Below are positions 1 through 6,912 of a stretch of 12,946 nt of DNA, piece after piece; position 1 is the first letter of the stretch; each line of letters begins with the position of its first letter. Origin of the DNA: Bacteroidales bacterium (lineage in GTDB: Bacteria; Bacteroidota; Bacteroidia; Bacteroidales; ML635J-15). The notes beneath the pieces were generated by a model. That model did not search any database. It was not told the DNA's origin and saw only the letters and a list, made by a program, of their open reading frames with translations. The translations under genes were made by a program, and so were the position numbers. The DNA is taken from contig JAQVGK010000035.1 of NCBI GenBank assembly GCA_028696755.1, positions 1 through 12,946 of the forward strand, in the 5' to 3' direction.

Positions 1-50
1 ATTAATGCTAAATTTAGCAGCCTGCCACCGATTACAGATTTTACCGATTA

Positions 51-180
51 TCCCGTTAAAATAGAAATTGCTTTGTGAATTTTATATAAATGCAATTTGC
101 AATTTTAACATATTAAAAATCCTCGTTTACGGGACTCGCTAAAAGAAAAAGTGCAAAGCAATTTCTTCTTTTAACGAGGA
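51..180. repeat. Imperfect inverted repeat with nested arms
   Basis: The segment 51-75 is the imperfect reverse complement of 154-180: a perfect 13-bp core (AGAAATTGCTTTG at 63-75 against 154-166), then a small bulge, then TTTTAACG paired with CGTTAAAA. Competing pairings exist. TCCTCGTT (120-127) pairs with AACGAGGA (173-180), and GTTAAAAT (55-62) pairs with ATTTTAAC (102-109). This suggests a foldable element or the remains of several inverted elements. No poly-T tract follows, so a simple intrinsic terminator is unlikely. Confidence 0.6.
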
Positions 181-190
181 CCCACTGCCT

Positions 191-224
191 GTCCCGATTT
201 ATCGGGTAGCCTTTGGCTCGGGAC
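191..224. repeat. REP-like palindrome with two alternative pairings
   Basis: CCCGAT (193-198) and ATCGGG (201-206) form a 6-bp hairpin with a 2-nt spacer. Alternatively GTCCCGA (191-197) pairs with TCGGGAC (218-224). Short GC-rich palindromes like this in an AT-rich spacer resemble bacterial REP-type elements. That class assignment is inference. Confidence 0.5.
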
Positions 225-275
225 CGATTACAAACTTTTACCGATTACCGATTACAAAATTTTACCGATTACGGT

Positions 276-295
276 TCCTGAGCGCAGCCGAAGGA
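276..295. repeat. Short imperfect palindromic word in the ACCGATTAC array
   Basis: TCCTGAGCGCAGCCGAAGGA has 4-bp complementary ends (TCCT/AGGA) and sits between two ACCGATTAC units. From memory, similar CCTGAG...GAAGG words are scattered through intergenic DNA of many bacteria. This was not checked by search. Confidence 0.4.
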
Positions 296-309
296 CCGAT
301 TACTCAACA

Positions 310-335
310 GGCTAAGGCTAAGGCTAAGGCTAAGG
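310..335. repeat. GGCTAA hexamer tandem repeat, four units
   Basis: Four perfect head-to-tail copies of GGCTAA (310-333) are followed by a partial GG. It sits in the ACCGATTAC repeat field. Such short perfect tandems can vary in copy number by replication slippage; no reading frame uses it here. Confidence 0.85.
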
Positions 336-403
336 AGGATTACTACAAATTTTAGCAGTCTACCACCGATTACAAATTTTTACTGATTACCGATTACAAA
401 CTT

Positions 404-1285
404 TTACTGTGGAGTATAAATTTCTGTTACCCTATCAGTATAAACACCATCCTTAGTAACGTTTAGCTCAAGATAAATCTTTGTGATTGTAGTGCTTTCT
501 CCAAGATATTCAATTCTCGAATAAGGCATATCTGGATTAGCGGGATCTGCAACACCAGAAATTGTATAGGCATTTCCAAGTGCATCTGTAAATGTTTGCG
601 CTGGAATCATAAGCCTCTCAAAACTAAGGATTTCTTCAATCGCCTCCGAATAGGTCATAAGTTCAAAGAATGGAGCTTCTTTGTCTGTTGGCTTTCCCAT
701 ATAAGCAATACTTTCTGAGTATTCATCGGAAACCTCAGGCTTATACAAATCGGCATACAGTTTAAAGTAAATATCCTCACCTCCATCAACATGTGCGTAA
801 ACTTTTGGGAAGCTCAATCTTCCAGGAATTCTAGTATCAACAGCAACAGTTGAAGTATAGTTTGTTGTCTCTGCAATCTGCTGTGCTGTACGATTTGTAA
901 AGTAAGTCCCTGCGAATGGTGCAGATATGTTCTCTACAGTTATTTTTCTTGTTGCTGTACCTTTATTTCCAGCCTCATCAGTCGCCGAATATGTTATTGT
1001 GTACTCTCCAGTTTTTCTTAAATATCCAGCATCATTAACCAATAAAACATCCTCAAGATCATTAACAAGAATTAAATCTTCAGTTTTTGTAAGATTATCC
1101 TCAGCTTCAAATCCCGGATCGGTAAATTTCGAAAACAATAAAACTGTTGTATCAGTATCCCCAGCAGCAAGATATGCGCCCCCATCACCTAAAAGTAAAA
1201 CATCTGGTGAAATTGTGTCTTGCTTATCACATGATACAAAAACAATCGCCAGAATTGCAACAGATAAAAAAATAATGTTTTTCAT
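404..1285 (-). CDS. Lipoprotein with N-terminal Ig-like (DUF5011/DUF5012-type) domain
   Basis: A 293-residue predicted lipoprotein. The N-terminus is a lipoprotein signal (MKNIIFLSVAILAIVFVSC) with the lipobox cysteine at 19 followed by DKQD, so it is probably anchored in a membrane and may be surface exposed. Residues ~27-117 look like the bacterial Ig-like fold of the DUF5011 type. The clearest part is the last strand pair, GEYTITYSATDEAGNKGTAT at 93-112, a pattern typical of such domains. Residues ~120-293 form a second, beta-rich domain that I do not recognise with certainty; its layout resembles Bacteroidota lipoproteins of the BT_2262/DUF5012 kind. No SusC/SusD partner is adjacent, so a role in glycan uptake is not supported. 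The gene is alone in its orientation, 315 bp downstream of the S8 protease gene, and a repeat array overlaps its last codons. The ATG at 1285 gives an intact signal peptide. Confidence 0.85.
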   Translation of the reverse strand: MKNIIFLSVAILAIVFVSCDKQDTISPDVLLLGDGGAYLAAGDTDTTVLLFSKFTDPGFEAEDNLTKTEDLILVNDLEDVLLVNDAGYLRKTGEYTITYSATDEAGNKGTATRKITVENISAPFAGTYFTNRTAQQIAETTNYTSTVAVDTRIPGRLSFPKVYAHVDGGEDIYFKLYADLYKPEVSDEYSESIAYMGKPTDKEAPFFELMTYSEAIEEILSFERLMIPAQTFTDALGNAYTISGVADPANPDMPYSRIEYLGESTTITKIYLELNVTKDGVYTDRVTEIYTPQ

Positions 1286-1600
1286 AACGAAATAATTGTG
1301 GTTAAGATGTAAAAATAAGCATTTTTATAATACAATTTACACAACACTTAAAAATTTTACAAACTTATCACTCGCTGCGTTCGCTCCACGTTTTCTTAAA
1401 CGCGAATTAGCAAATTTTGCTGAAGCCTAAATCATTGTAAGGCGTCAGCAAAATTCGCTAATTCGCGTTCAACTTTATTTGGCGTCAGCAAAAATGCTTT
1501 AGTTAATTTGGATTCTTGTGTACGACTTCTTTTTAATTATTACTTAATTTGCAAAATCATCTCACAATCAGCTAGTTACAATCAATTTCATTGGTAAAAT
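1286..1600. other. Gene-free spacer between protease and lipoprotein genes
   Basis: This 315-bp spacer has no credible gene. Its main content is the long stem-loop at 1399-1469. The 13-mer GGCGTCAGCAAAA occurs at 1441-1453 (in the stem) and again at 1481-1493. On the minus strand TAAGTTTG (1367-1360) matches the Bacteroidota -7 consensus TAnnTTTG, about 75 bp before the lipoprotein start. No good -33 element accompanies it, and such a match is common in AT-rich DNA. Confidence 0.6.
1399..1469. repeat. 30-bp-arm inverted repeat (long stem-loop)
   Basis: The arm 1399-1428 (starting AACGCGAATTAGC) is the reverse complement of 1440-1469 with 2 mismatches in 30 bp. The loop is 11 nt (1429-1439). 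It lies about 130 bp beyond the stop of the S8 protease gene on the minus strand. No T tract follows on either side, so it is not a standard intrinsic terminator. A transcript-end stabilising hairpin or a small inverted-repeat element (REP/MITE remnant) are both possible. Confidence 0.8.
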
Positions 1601-4201
1601 CTATCTCGAAACTGTAAACTTTTTTACTATCCCCGACTTGCTAAAATTCATCAAATACATACCTGGTGTAAACTCGGAAAGATTTATAAGGTTCTCGCCA
1701 TAGTTTAACTTCATTGTTTTAAGACTTCGACCTGTAATATCGCAAATGCTAAGTATTTCGTAATCAACACCAACTTTTACTATTATAAAGTCGTTAGCTG
1801 GATTTGGAAATATCTCCACCTGTGTTGCAAAATCATCCTCAACAGATGAATTTTGCGATAAATCTTCAACTTTTATTTCATCAATATACAAGACCGAACC
1901 TCTGTCGTTTTTTGTTTTAAATCTAAAAACAACATCCTGACCACGATACTGATCCAAACTTATCAGTACTGTGTCAAATTCTTCTGCACTTACAGGCTTA
2001 TAAACTGTTGACATTGCATCGCCCGAAACAGTTGCTAAGTTCTGGCCAGCATTAGCAAAAAGAATATCTGTAAAATTAATTCCACAATCCGTGCTTGCTT
2101 CAACAATCAAACTGTCTTTATAATAATGTACAAGTCTATTTTTATAAGCATAAGTAAAAACTAAGAAAACACTGTCATCGTCAGGCACTGCAATCTGTGG
2201 TAAATATGCAAAATCTTCTTCCCACATTCTACTTCCATATTGATTAAATTTTACTCCCGCTGCTTTATATTGATCAGCATCCCCCCAGCTTAAAACTGTC
2301 CACGTACTTTTAAAATCTGGATTTAAAATCATGAATTCAGAACCCGATAAGTCCTCAGCAACTAAATCAAAGTTCTGTGAGTAAGGAAATACTGTTTCGC
2401 CTAAAACAAAAATCTTTCTGTTAATTGCATTATTGTATAGGTCGTATTCATCCACATCCTCAACAGAAACAACTCTGGTGTGAATAAAGTTTTTGCCCTC
2501 AACAAGCTGCACATCGTTGTATTCGAAATCGAAAAATGCTAACGGAGCCAAAGTCGTCTCAATAAGCGAATCGCATATCAAAATATCGTTTAAATAGATT
2601 CTTATCGAAAAATCAACAATCTCGGTTTCACCTGAGTTTGTAACTCTCACATTAATTGGAATTATACTTTCATCAGGACATAAAAACGCTTCTCCTGGCG
2701 ATACCAATTCAGATTTCAAATCATACTGATTCGTGACAGGAGGAACTGGCGTGTATGTCTGTGCCAGATAATTATAAGCCGCAAGAGCATCAATCATTCC
2801 ACGACCATAAACATTATCCTCTCCAACATCACCAAGATCAATTGCAGTTTCATAAACTGCATATTTTAGTTCGTAAGCTGATGCCATAGGAAATGCTTCG
2901 GCAAGCAGAATTAGCACCCCCGAAACATGAGGACAAGCCATTGAAGTTCCCTGCAAATTTGCGTAAGAGTCAATACCCGCGCATGATCTAATATTTACAC
3001 CAGGAGCAACAACCTCTGGCTTAATCTGCAAAGCACCTTCTTCAGTGATGCAAGGTGTTGGACCACGACTCGAGAAAGAAGCAATAACATTTGATGCGTT
3101 TACAGCACCGATCGACATCGGATTAACAAGGTTAAATGCCCTCATTGCCGGAAACCCATTGGTAGAAGCACCGGGACCATCATTACCAGCAGAAAACGGA
3201 GAACAAATTCCTGCAACTTCCAAAGCAACTAAAATCTCGGCCTCAGGCATTTCGCACGCACCAAATTGTATTGCAAGAGAGTAATCATAGCCCCACGAAT
3301 TATTTATTACTCTTGGAACATCGTCGGTAGTTTCTGGATTACCATCTGGATCTAAAACCCACTCGAAAACATTCATGAAGTCGGTTGGGTCGAGCAAATC
3401 GGAATCACTGCTAGCAACTGGATCACTCGCAATCCACATAGCATTAAAAGCAACTCCAATAGTATCATTATTCGTCTGATCAAGACCTAAAACTGTTCCA
3501 GTTGTATGTGTTCCATGGCTTGATGAAGCATGATCGGTAGGTTCTTCGCTACGAACACCATACCAGCACTGACTTAGCGGAAAATGATTGCCAGCAAAAT
3601 TATCAGAAATTGCTGGATGCTGTGGAAATACCCCTGTATCCATGCTTAAGAACAAGATATTCTTACCAGTATAACCCATTTCCCAAAGCTTATGTGCATT
3701 TACTGCTTTTAAACCAGGCTCGGTTCCGTTTACAGCTTTTGGAGCATCTGTAGCAGTAATATTATTTGGAGCAACCGAGTATCTTGGACTGTTAATATCA
3801 AGAAATTTGATAAAGGATTTTTCAGCCAATGCATAAACCAAATCAGTTTTAATAACTATATTCAACATATTTACCGAACGATAAAACCGCATCTCTTTAA
3901 CCGACGATTTATCCGAACTCAACAGTGCTTCCAGAACTGGTGCAAAGTCATTCTGAGAAATAAGAGCATTTTCGTTAAGCAGATTATTTACAGCCTTAAC
4001 CCTTTCGTCAAACTCAGCATTTCTCGAATCGAGATCTTTTGCCAAATCGTAAATGCTGTTAACCGAATTAAAATAAATGTTTAGACTTACATAATCCGTT
4101 TTAGATTCGGACAAAACACCACTTAAAGCTGGCGATATAATAGCCTGAGAAAAAAGATTTAGTGAGGCAAACAATAAAACCGAAATTGCGAAAGTTTTCA
4201 T
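1601..4201 (-). CDS. Secreted subtilisin-like (S8) serine protease with type IX secretion sorting domain
   Basis: An 866-residue exported protease. A Sec signal peptide (MKTFAISVLLFASLNLFSQ) is followed by a probable inhibitor-like propeptide (~20-140) and an S8 catalytic domain (~165-490). The triad is visible: Asp188 in MDTG, His229 in SSHGTHTTG, Ser420 in GTSMACPHVSG, with the oxyanion Asn340 in FSAGND. Residues ~500-600 look like a CARDB-type Ig-like domain, and ~615-780 a jelly-roll/MAM-like domain ending VLYIDEIKVED. The last ~75 residues (VEIFPNPANDF ... GMYLMNFSKSG ... KKFTVSR) form a type A C-terminal sorting domain, which in known systems sends cargo through the type IX secretion system to the surface or medium. 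I chose the ATG at 4201: the upstream in-frame TTG at 4219 would add six residues before an otherwise ideal signal peptide. The triad is intact, so the enzyme should be active. Its natural substrate cannot be told from sequence. Confidence 0.95.
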   Translation of the reverse strand: MKTFAISVLLFASLNLFSQAIISPALSGVLSESKTDYVSLNIYFNSVNSIYDLAKDLDSRNAEFDERVKAVNNLLNENALISQNDFAPVLEALLSSDKSSVKEMRFYRSVNMLNIVIKTDLVYALAEKSFIKFLDINSPRYSVAPNNITATDAPKAVNGTEPGLKAVNAHKLWEMGYTGKNILFLSMDTGVFPQHPAISDNFAGNHFPLSQCWYGVRSEEPTDHASSSHGTHTTGTVLGLDQTNNDTIGVAFNAMWIASDPVASSDSDLLDPTDFMNVFEWVLDPDGNPETTDDVPRVINNSWGYDYSLAIQFGACEMPEAEILVALEVAGICSPFSAGNDGPGASTNGFPAMRAFNLVNPMSIGAVNASNVIASFSSRGPTPCITEEGALQIKPEVVAPGVNIRSCAGIDSYANLQGTSMACPHVSGVLILLAEAFPMASAYELKYAVYETAIDLGDVGEDNVYGRGMIDALAAYNYLAQTYTPVPPVTNQYDLKSELVSPGEAFLCPDESIIPINVRVTNSGETEIVDFSIRIYLNDILICDSLIETTLAPLAFFDFEYNDVQLVEGKNFIHTRVVSVEDVDEYDLYNNAINRKIFVLGETVFPYSQNFDLVAEDLSGSEFMILNPDFKSTWTVLSWGDADQYKAAGVKFNQYGSRMWEEDFAYLPQIAVPDDDSVFLVFTYAYKNRLVHYYKDSLIVEASTDCGINFTDILFANAGQNLATVSGDAMSTVYKPVSAEEFDTVLISLDQYRGQDVVFRFKTKNDRGSVLYIDEIKVEDLSQNSSVEDDFATQVEIFPNPANDFIIVKVGVDYEILSICDITGRSLKTMKLNYGENLINLSEFTPGMYLMNFSKSGIVKKFTVSR

Positions 4202-4311
4202 AATGATAATTTTAGTCAAAAATAATTATTTTCGTTTAGAAAAGAAAGTTTGAGCGAAATATGATTATTTTAACTACTTTTACATTATAAAGTGTTTGAA
4301 AAAATTGTCAA

Positions 4312-4884
4312 ATGAAAAAACTAATATTACTTATAAGCTTGAGCATTTTCGCTCTCTCACTGGCTGCTCAGGTTGACGAATCCAATTTAGAGGACAATGG
4401 CAAAGGTTTCGGTGCTATAATGATGAGTTTTCGGTCACTCGATGGACAACTTGCAGTTTTCTCCGGTGGTGGTGGCGGATTTATTGTTAAAGATATAAGA
4501 ATAGGTGTATTCTTTAACGGACTTACAAACTCATTCTCTAAGAATGACACAACAAATACCAGCTACAAACTTGGATGCAGCTATGGAGGCTTATGGTTTG
4601 GGTATCCAATTTTAAAAGATAGACCATTACATGGCCTTGCCGAAATGAAATTCAGTCTTGGTAACACAAGACTTATTAATACAAACTGGACACAGACAGA
4701 CGCTAAGATCTTTTGGGGTTTTACTCCATCACTTGCGTTGGAATATACAATTACAGATATTTTTAGAGTTGCTGCTGGAATAGAATATCACTATAGTTAT
4801 TTCCCATCGCCACCCGATTATTACAGCGAATCGGCTTTTTCATCACCAGGTTTTTTTATTTCGCTAAAACTTGGTACTTTTTAA
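4312..4884 (+). CDS. Small outer-membrane beta-barrel-like protein
   Basis: A 190-residue protein with a clear signal peptide (MKKLILLISLSIFALSLAAQ). The mature part has alternating hydrophobic/polar beta strands, many aromatic and glycine residues (a GGGGG run near 48-52) and a C-terminal phenylalanine (SLKLGTF). A terminal aromatic is typical of barrels folded by the BAM machinery, so an eight-strand-class outer-membrane protein (OmpA-like/OmpW-like fold) is the best guess. No specific family is recognised and no enzyme motif is seen. It is divergent from the S8 protease gene (110-bp shared upstream region) and convergent with trmN6. The ATG at 4312 starts the signal peptide directly. Confidence 0.75.
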   Translation: MKKLILLISLSIFALSLAAQVDESNLEDNGKGFGAIMMSFRSLDGQLAVFSGGGGGFIVKDIRIGVFFNGLTNSFSKNDTTNTSYKLGCSYGGLWFGYPILKDRPLHGLAEMKFSLGNTRLINTNWTQTDAKIFWGFTPSLALEYTITDIFRVAAGIEYHYSYFPSPPDYYSESAFSSPGFFISLKLGTF

Positions 4885-4921
4885 GGGAACGAAACTTAGA
4901 ACTCCGAACTTTTTATGTGTA

Positions 4922-4935
4922 TCCGCTAACGCGGA
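4922..4935. repeat. TCCGC-TAAC-GCGGA hairpin
   Basis: A 5-bp GC-rich stem with the tetraloop TAAC lies 37 bp after the beta-barrel gene stop. An analogous hairpin with the same loop (TGTCC-TAAC-GGACA) lies at 4974-4987. No T tract follows it. Confidence 0.55.
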
Positions 4936-4946
4936 ATCTAAAACAT

Positions 4947-5011
4947 ATTTTAAAAATTCTCTATGGATATTTATGTCCTAACGGACAAGCAGAATAGAGA
5001 ATTTTTAAAAT
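4947..5011. terminator. Possible bidirectional terminator (18-bp perfect inverted repeat)
   Basis: ATTTTAAAAATTCTCTAT (4947-4964) is the exact reverse complement of 4994-5011. Each arm carries an A5/T5 tract outside the TTCTCTAT stem, the layout of a bidirectional intrinsic terminator, and the two flanking genes converge on it. The 29-nt loop contains a second hairpin, TGTCC-TAAC-GGACA (4974-4987). The low GC of the stem weakens the terminator reading; an inverted-repeat element is the alternative. Confidence 0.45.
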
Positions 5012-5087
5012 CCGACATCACAGCTACCGCAGGATTGTGTGTTTGGCAAAAGTGCGGGCATCGTGCGGTTCCGCCAGAAGAAAATTA

Positions 5088-5121
5088 GAACAATCGAGTT
5101 TACGAGCTCAGCATAGCTAAT
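5088..5121 (+). repeat. Dispersed composite repeat, copy A
   Basis: One 8-mer of the GAACNNNN type (GAACAATC, 5088-5095) runs directly into the core GAGTTTACGAGCTCAGC followed by ATAGCTAAT. It matches copies B and C apart from a few substitutions. It lies in non-coding DNA. Confidence 0.75.
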
Positions 5122-5180
5122 AGATCAAGAACGCAGAACTAAGCAAATTGTTGGCACAATCCCGCCTTAGCCTTTATGAC

Positions 5181-5250
5181 GAACTTTCGAACATTCGAAC
5201 ATTCGAACAACCGAGTTTACGAGCTCAGCGTAGCTAATCGAAGTAAGAAT
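5181..5250 (+). repeat. Dispersed composite repeat, copy B: four 8-bp units plus core
   Basis: Units GAACTTTC, GAACATTC, GAACATTC and GAACAACC (5181-5212) lead into GAGTTTACGAGCTCAGC, then GTAGCTAATCGAAGTAAGAAT. The part 5197-5250 is the reverse complement of 10919-10972 with one mismatch in 54 bp. Confidence 0.9.
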
Positions 5251-5307
5251 AAAAAGGCTGCACTAAGCTAAAGTCAGGCACATTGCCTCCTCAGCCTCAG
5301 CCTTTTT
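5251..5307 (-). terminator. Probable intrinsic terminator for trmN6 (possibly bidirectional)
   Basis: AAAAAGGCTG (5251-5260) and CAGCCTTTTT (5298-5307) are perfect 10-bp inverted arms. Read on the minus strand, the hairpin ends in GCAGCC followed by five T, about 60 bp beyond the trmN6 stop. The 37-nt loop contains its own hairpin, AGGCA-CAT-TGCCT (5276-5288). The A5 tract on the other side would let it act for the plus strand too. The loop is longer than in most intrinsic terminators. Confidence 0.55.
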
Positions 5308-5367
5308 GTAATACTTGGCATTATGCTAAACTGCAGGTCTCATACAAGTAATTCTCGATAAACTCAA

Positions 5368-6075
5368 TTAAAACTTTAAATAAAAATCCTTTGTCAGCAG
5401 ACGATACTCTTCTGTAAAATCGTGTCTTTCGGCGTTTTCTATTACGATAAATGCGTCAGTGACATTAAATGATGAATGGGCAATCTCAAAAATTATTCGA
5501 TTTGGCTCGTAACCAGTTTTTGGCGAGATAAAAAGTCTTTTTATAAGCGACACGCCAGAGTTTTCAAGCTCTTGTTCGAAAAACTCTTTTTGTAGAGCTG
5601 GATAAATAATTGCGGCCAGACCATTTTCTTGTAATAATCTTTTAATTGCACTAAGCAAATCGGCAAGTGAGAGTTCCGAATCGTGACGTGCGATAGCTCT
5701 ACCTTTTATTGGAGCTGCATTCCCAGTATTAAAATATGGTGGATTCGAGACAATTAAATCGAATTTTTCTAAAGTTGAAAAGTCTTGAATCGCGCTATTT
5801 ATTGCTTTTAATCTTGGGCTCCAATCAGAGTTTGAAAAGTTTTCGTTTGCCAATTCAATTGCCTCGGCATTTATATCAACAGCGGTAATCATTGCATTAC
5901 TTCTCTGAGCAATCATCAACGAAATTAAGCCAGTGCCAGTTCCAATATCCAATACCTTTCTTGGATTATTGCAAGTAACTGCAGCTCCTAAAAGTACGCC
6001 ATCAGTTCCGACTTTCATCAATGATTCGGATTGTTTTACCGAAAACTTTTTAAATCTAAAAATATCTGTACTCAT
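5368..6075 (-). CDS. trmN6: tRNA1(Val) (adenine(37)-N6)-methyltransferase
   Basis: A 235-residue SAM-dependent methyltransferase of the TrmN6 (YfiC) family, which in E. coli methylates N6 of A37 next to the anticodon of tRNA1(Val). The family signature KVGTDGVLLGA is at 21-31. Motif I for SAM binding, VLDIGTGTGL, is at 41-50, the acidic ribose-binding position is in AVDINAEA (65-72), and the N6-adenine catalytic motif NPPYF is at 111-115. Length agrees with the family. Its start codon shares one base with the stop of the upstream DUF2400 gene (TAATG), which implies translational coupling in a two-gene operon. A terminator-like inverted repeat follows at 5251-5307. Tests on tRNA would be needed to rule out a related substrate. 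Confidence 0.93.
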   Translation of the reverse strand: MSTDIFRFKKFSVKQSESLMKVGTDGVLLGAAVTCNNPRKVLDIGTGTGLISLMIAQRSNAMITAVDINAEAIELANENFSNSDWSPRLKAINSAIQDFSTLEKFDLIVSNPPYFNTGNAAPIKGRAIARHDSELSLADLLSAIKRLLQENGLAAIIYPALQKEFFEQELENSGVSLIKRLFISPKTGYEPNRIIFEIAHSSFNVTDAFIVIENAERHDFTEEYRLLTKDFYLKF

Positions 6076-6860
6076 TAAAAATCTTCGTTTACACCTGCAC
6101 CAAAAAGAGCAAAATCATACTTAACAGGATCAGCAGTATCAAATTTCCTTAGTTCGTCGGTAAGCTCAGCAACAGCCTTCCAGTCGTTTTGATTTCGATT
6201 TAATAATCCAAGCAGTCGTGCAATTCGACCGCTATGTAAATCTAGTGGAATAAAAAGCGATGAAGTCGGCACATTTTTCCATAAGCCAAAATCCACACCT
6301 CGCTTATCATCTCTAACCATCCAGCGCAAGTACATATTTAGTCGCTTTGCTGCCGAACCCGACTCTACATTTGCAACATGACGACGCGTTCTGGGTAAAT
6401 GATCAATTTCAAAAAATATTTTGTAAAAACTGGCTAAGTTCGAAAAAACATCAGGCGAACTTCCTAAAACTGATTCAAGTCCATTATGATTTATATAAAT
6501 ATTTTTGAGCGACTTAATAAAAAACACCAAATCTTCACCATTAAAAGTTCGGTGTACTGCTTTAGAAAATCTTTTTAAGTCCTCAGCAGAATGATTAATT
6601 GTAAAATCGTATGGCGAGTTATCCATAAGATTCATAAAATTACGAGAATTTTTTATAATCGACACACGTTGTCCCCAAGCAATAGTAGAAGCAATAAATC
6701 CGCTAATTTCGATATCCTCTTTACAGTTAAATGAATGAGGAATCTGAATAGGATCGCTCTCAATAAAATTGGGATTGGCAAATTTATTGTATTTGGTTTC
6801 GAGAAAATCTTTTAAAGTATCAAAGTCTGGTTTTTCTTGCATTAGAAAAAATTTAGGCAT
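6075..6860 (-). CDS. TIGR02757/DUF2400 family protein of unknown function
   Basis: A 261-residue soluble protein recognised as the TIGR02757 (DUF2400) family by its length and conserved patches. These are DPIQIPHSF and ISGFIASTIAWGQR near the N-terminus, MDNSPYDF, HRTFNGEDLVFFI, the arginine-rich RLNMYLRWMVR and the histidine-containing IPLDLHSGRIARLLGLL. The last patches suggest a helical DNA-glycosylase-like (HhH-GPD) fold, but this is inference. The family has no established biochemical role that I know of. No signal peptide or membrane segment is seen. It is the first gene of a pair with trmN6 and overlaps it by one base. The ATG at 6860 is used; an in-frame ATG at 6842 would remove six residues and is equally plausible. 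It is divergent from the LysE-type gene, 52 bp away. Confidence 0.88.
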   Translation of the reverse strand: MPKFFLMQEKPDFDTLKDFLETKYNKFANPNFIESDPIQIPHSFNCKEDIEISGFIASTIAWGQRVSIIKNSRNFMNLMDNSPYDFTINHSAEDLKRFSKAVHRTFNGEDLVFFIKSLKNIYINHNGLESVLGSSPDVFSNLASFYKIFFEIDHLPRTRRHVANVESGSAAKRLNMYLRWMVRDDKRGVDFGLWKNVPTSSLFIPLDLHSGRIARLLGLLNRNQNDWKAVAELTDELRKFDTADPVKYDFALFGAGVNEDF

Positions 6861-6912
6861 CGAAATTAAAACTTTATTTAGAACTTTAAAAACAATTTAT
6901 TTTCTTTGCATT

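Larger units (their letters stand above)
1..403. repeat. Repeat-dense non-coding region with ACCGATTAC array
   Basis: No gene is supported here. The word ACCGATTA occurs exactly nine times, starting at 27, 43, 223, 240, 247, 264, 295, 365 and 389; all but the copy at 43 continue with C. Degenerate copies lie at 336 and 382. The fuller unit is ACCGATTACAAANTTTT (16-17 bp; starts at 27, 223, 247, 365 and 389), each time followed at once by another ACCGATTA-like word. A ~40-bp segment at 11-50 recurs imperfectly at 349-389. The region also holds the inverted repeats and the hexamer tandem listed separately. The last unit (389-405) reaches the stop codon of the neighbouring lipoprotein gene. Function is unknown. 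It lies downstream (3') of that gene. Confidence 0.85.
4885..5367. other. 483-bp spacer between convergent genes, rich in inverted and dispersed repeats
   Basis: No coding region is supported. In order it holds a small hairpin at 4922-4935, a large AT-rich inverted repeat at 4947-5011 enclosing another small hairpin, a more GC-rich stretch (~5025-5080), repeat-family copy A (5088-5121), copy B (5181-5250) and a terminator-like inverted repeat (5251-5307). Because the flanking genes converge here, the space probably holds both transcripts' ends. Confidence 0.7.

Noticed and set aside
27..400. ACCGATTAC repeats as a CRISPR array
   Set aside because: Units are only 9-17 bp, the spacing is irregular (7 to ~180 bp), the intervening sequence is itself repetitive, and no cas gene is present.
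3045..3284. Open frame on the plus strand within the S8 protease gene
   Set aside because: It is antisense to the conserved catalytic domain and has no recognisable protein features. The same applies to the other short frames inside trmN6, kdsD, recQ and the glycosyltransferase gene.
4202..4219. Upstream TTG start of the S8 protease
   Set aside because: The ATG at 4201 begins a canonical signal peptide; six extra residues add nothing.
5025..5080. GC-richer stretch with repeated GTGCGG words as an RNA gene
   Set aside because: A few short complementary words exist (GCGGAA at 4931 with TTCCGC at 5069), but there is no coherent fold or known RNA motif.
6769..6912. 48-residue N-terminal extension of the LysE-type exporter
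   Set aside because: It would overlap the divergent DUF2400 gene. The family's normal N-terminus starts at the ATG at 6913, and the extension is not membrane-protein-like.
6861..6912. Paired divergent promoters between the DUF2400 gene and the exporter gene
   Set aside because: Only weak matches to TAnnTTTG were found on either strand (for example TTTCTTTG at 6901-6908), too poor to list.
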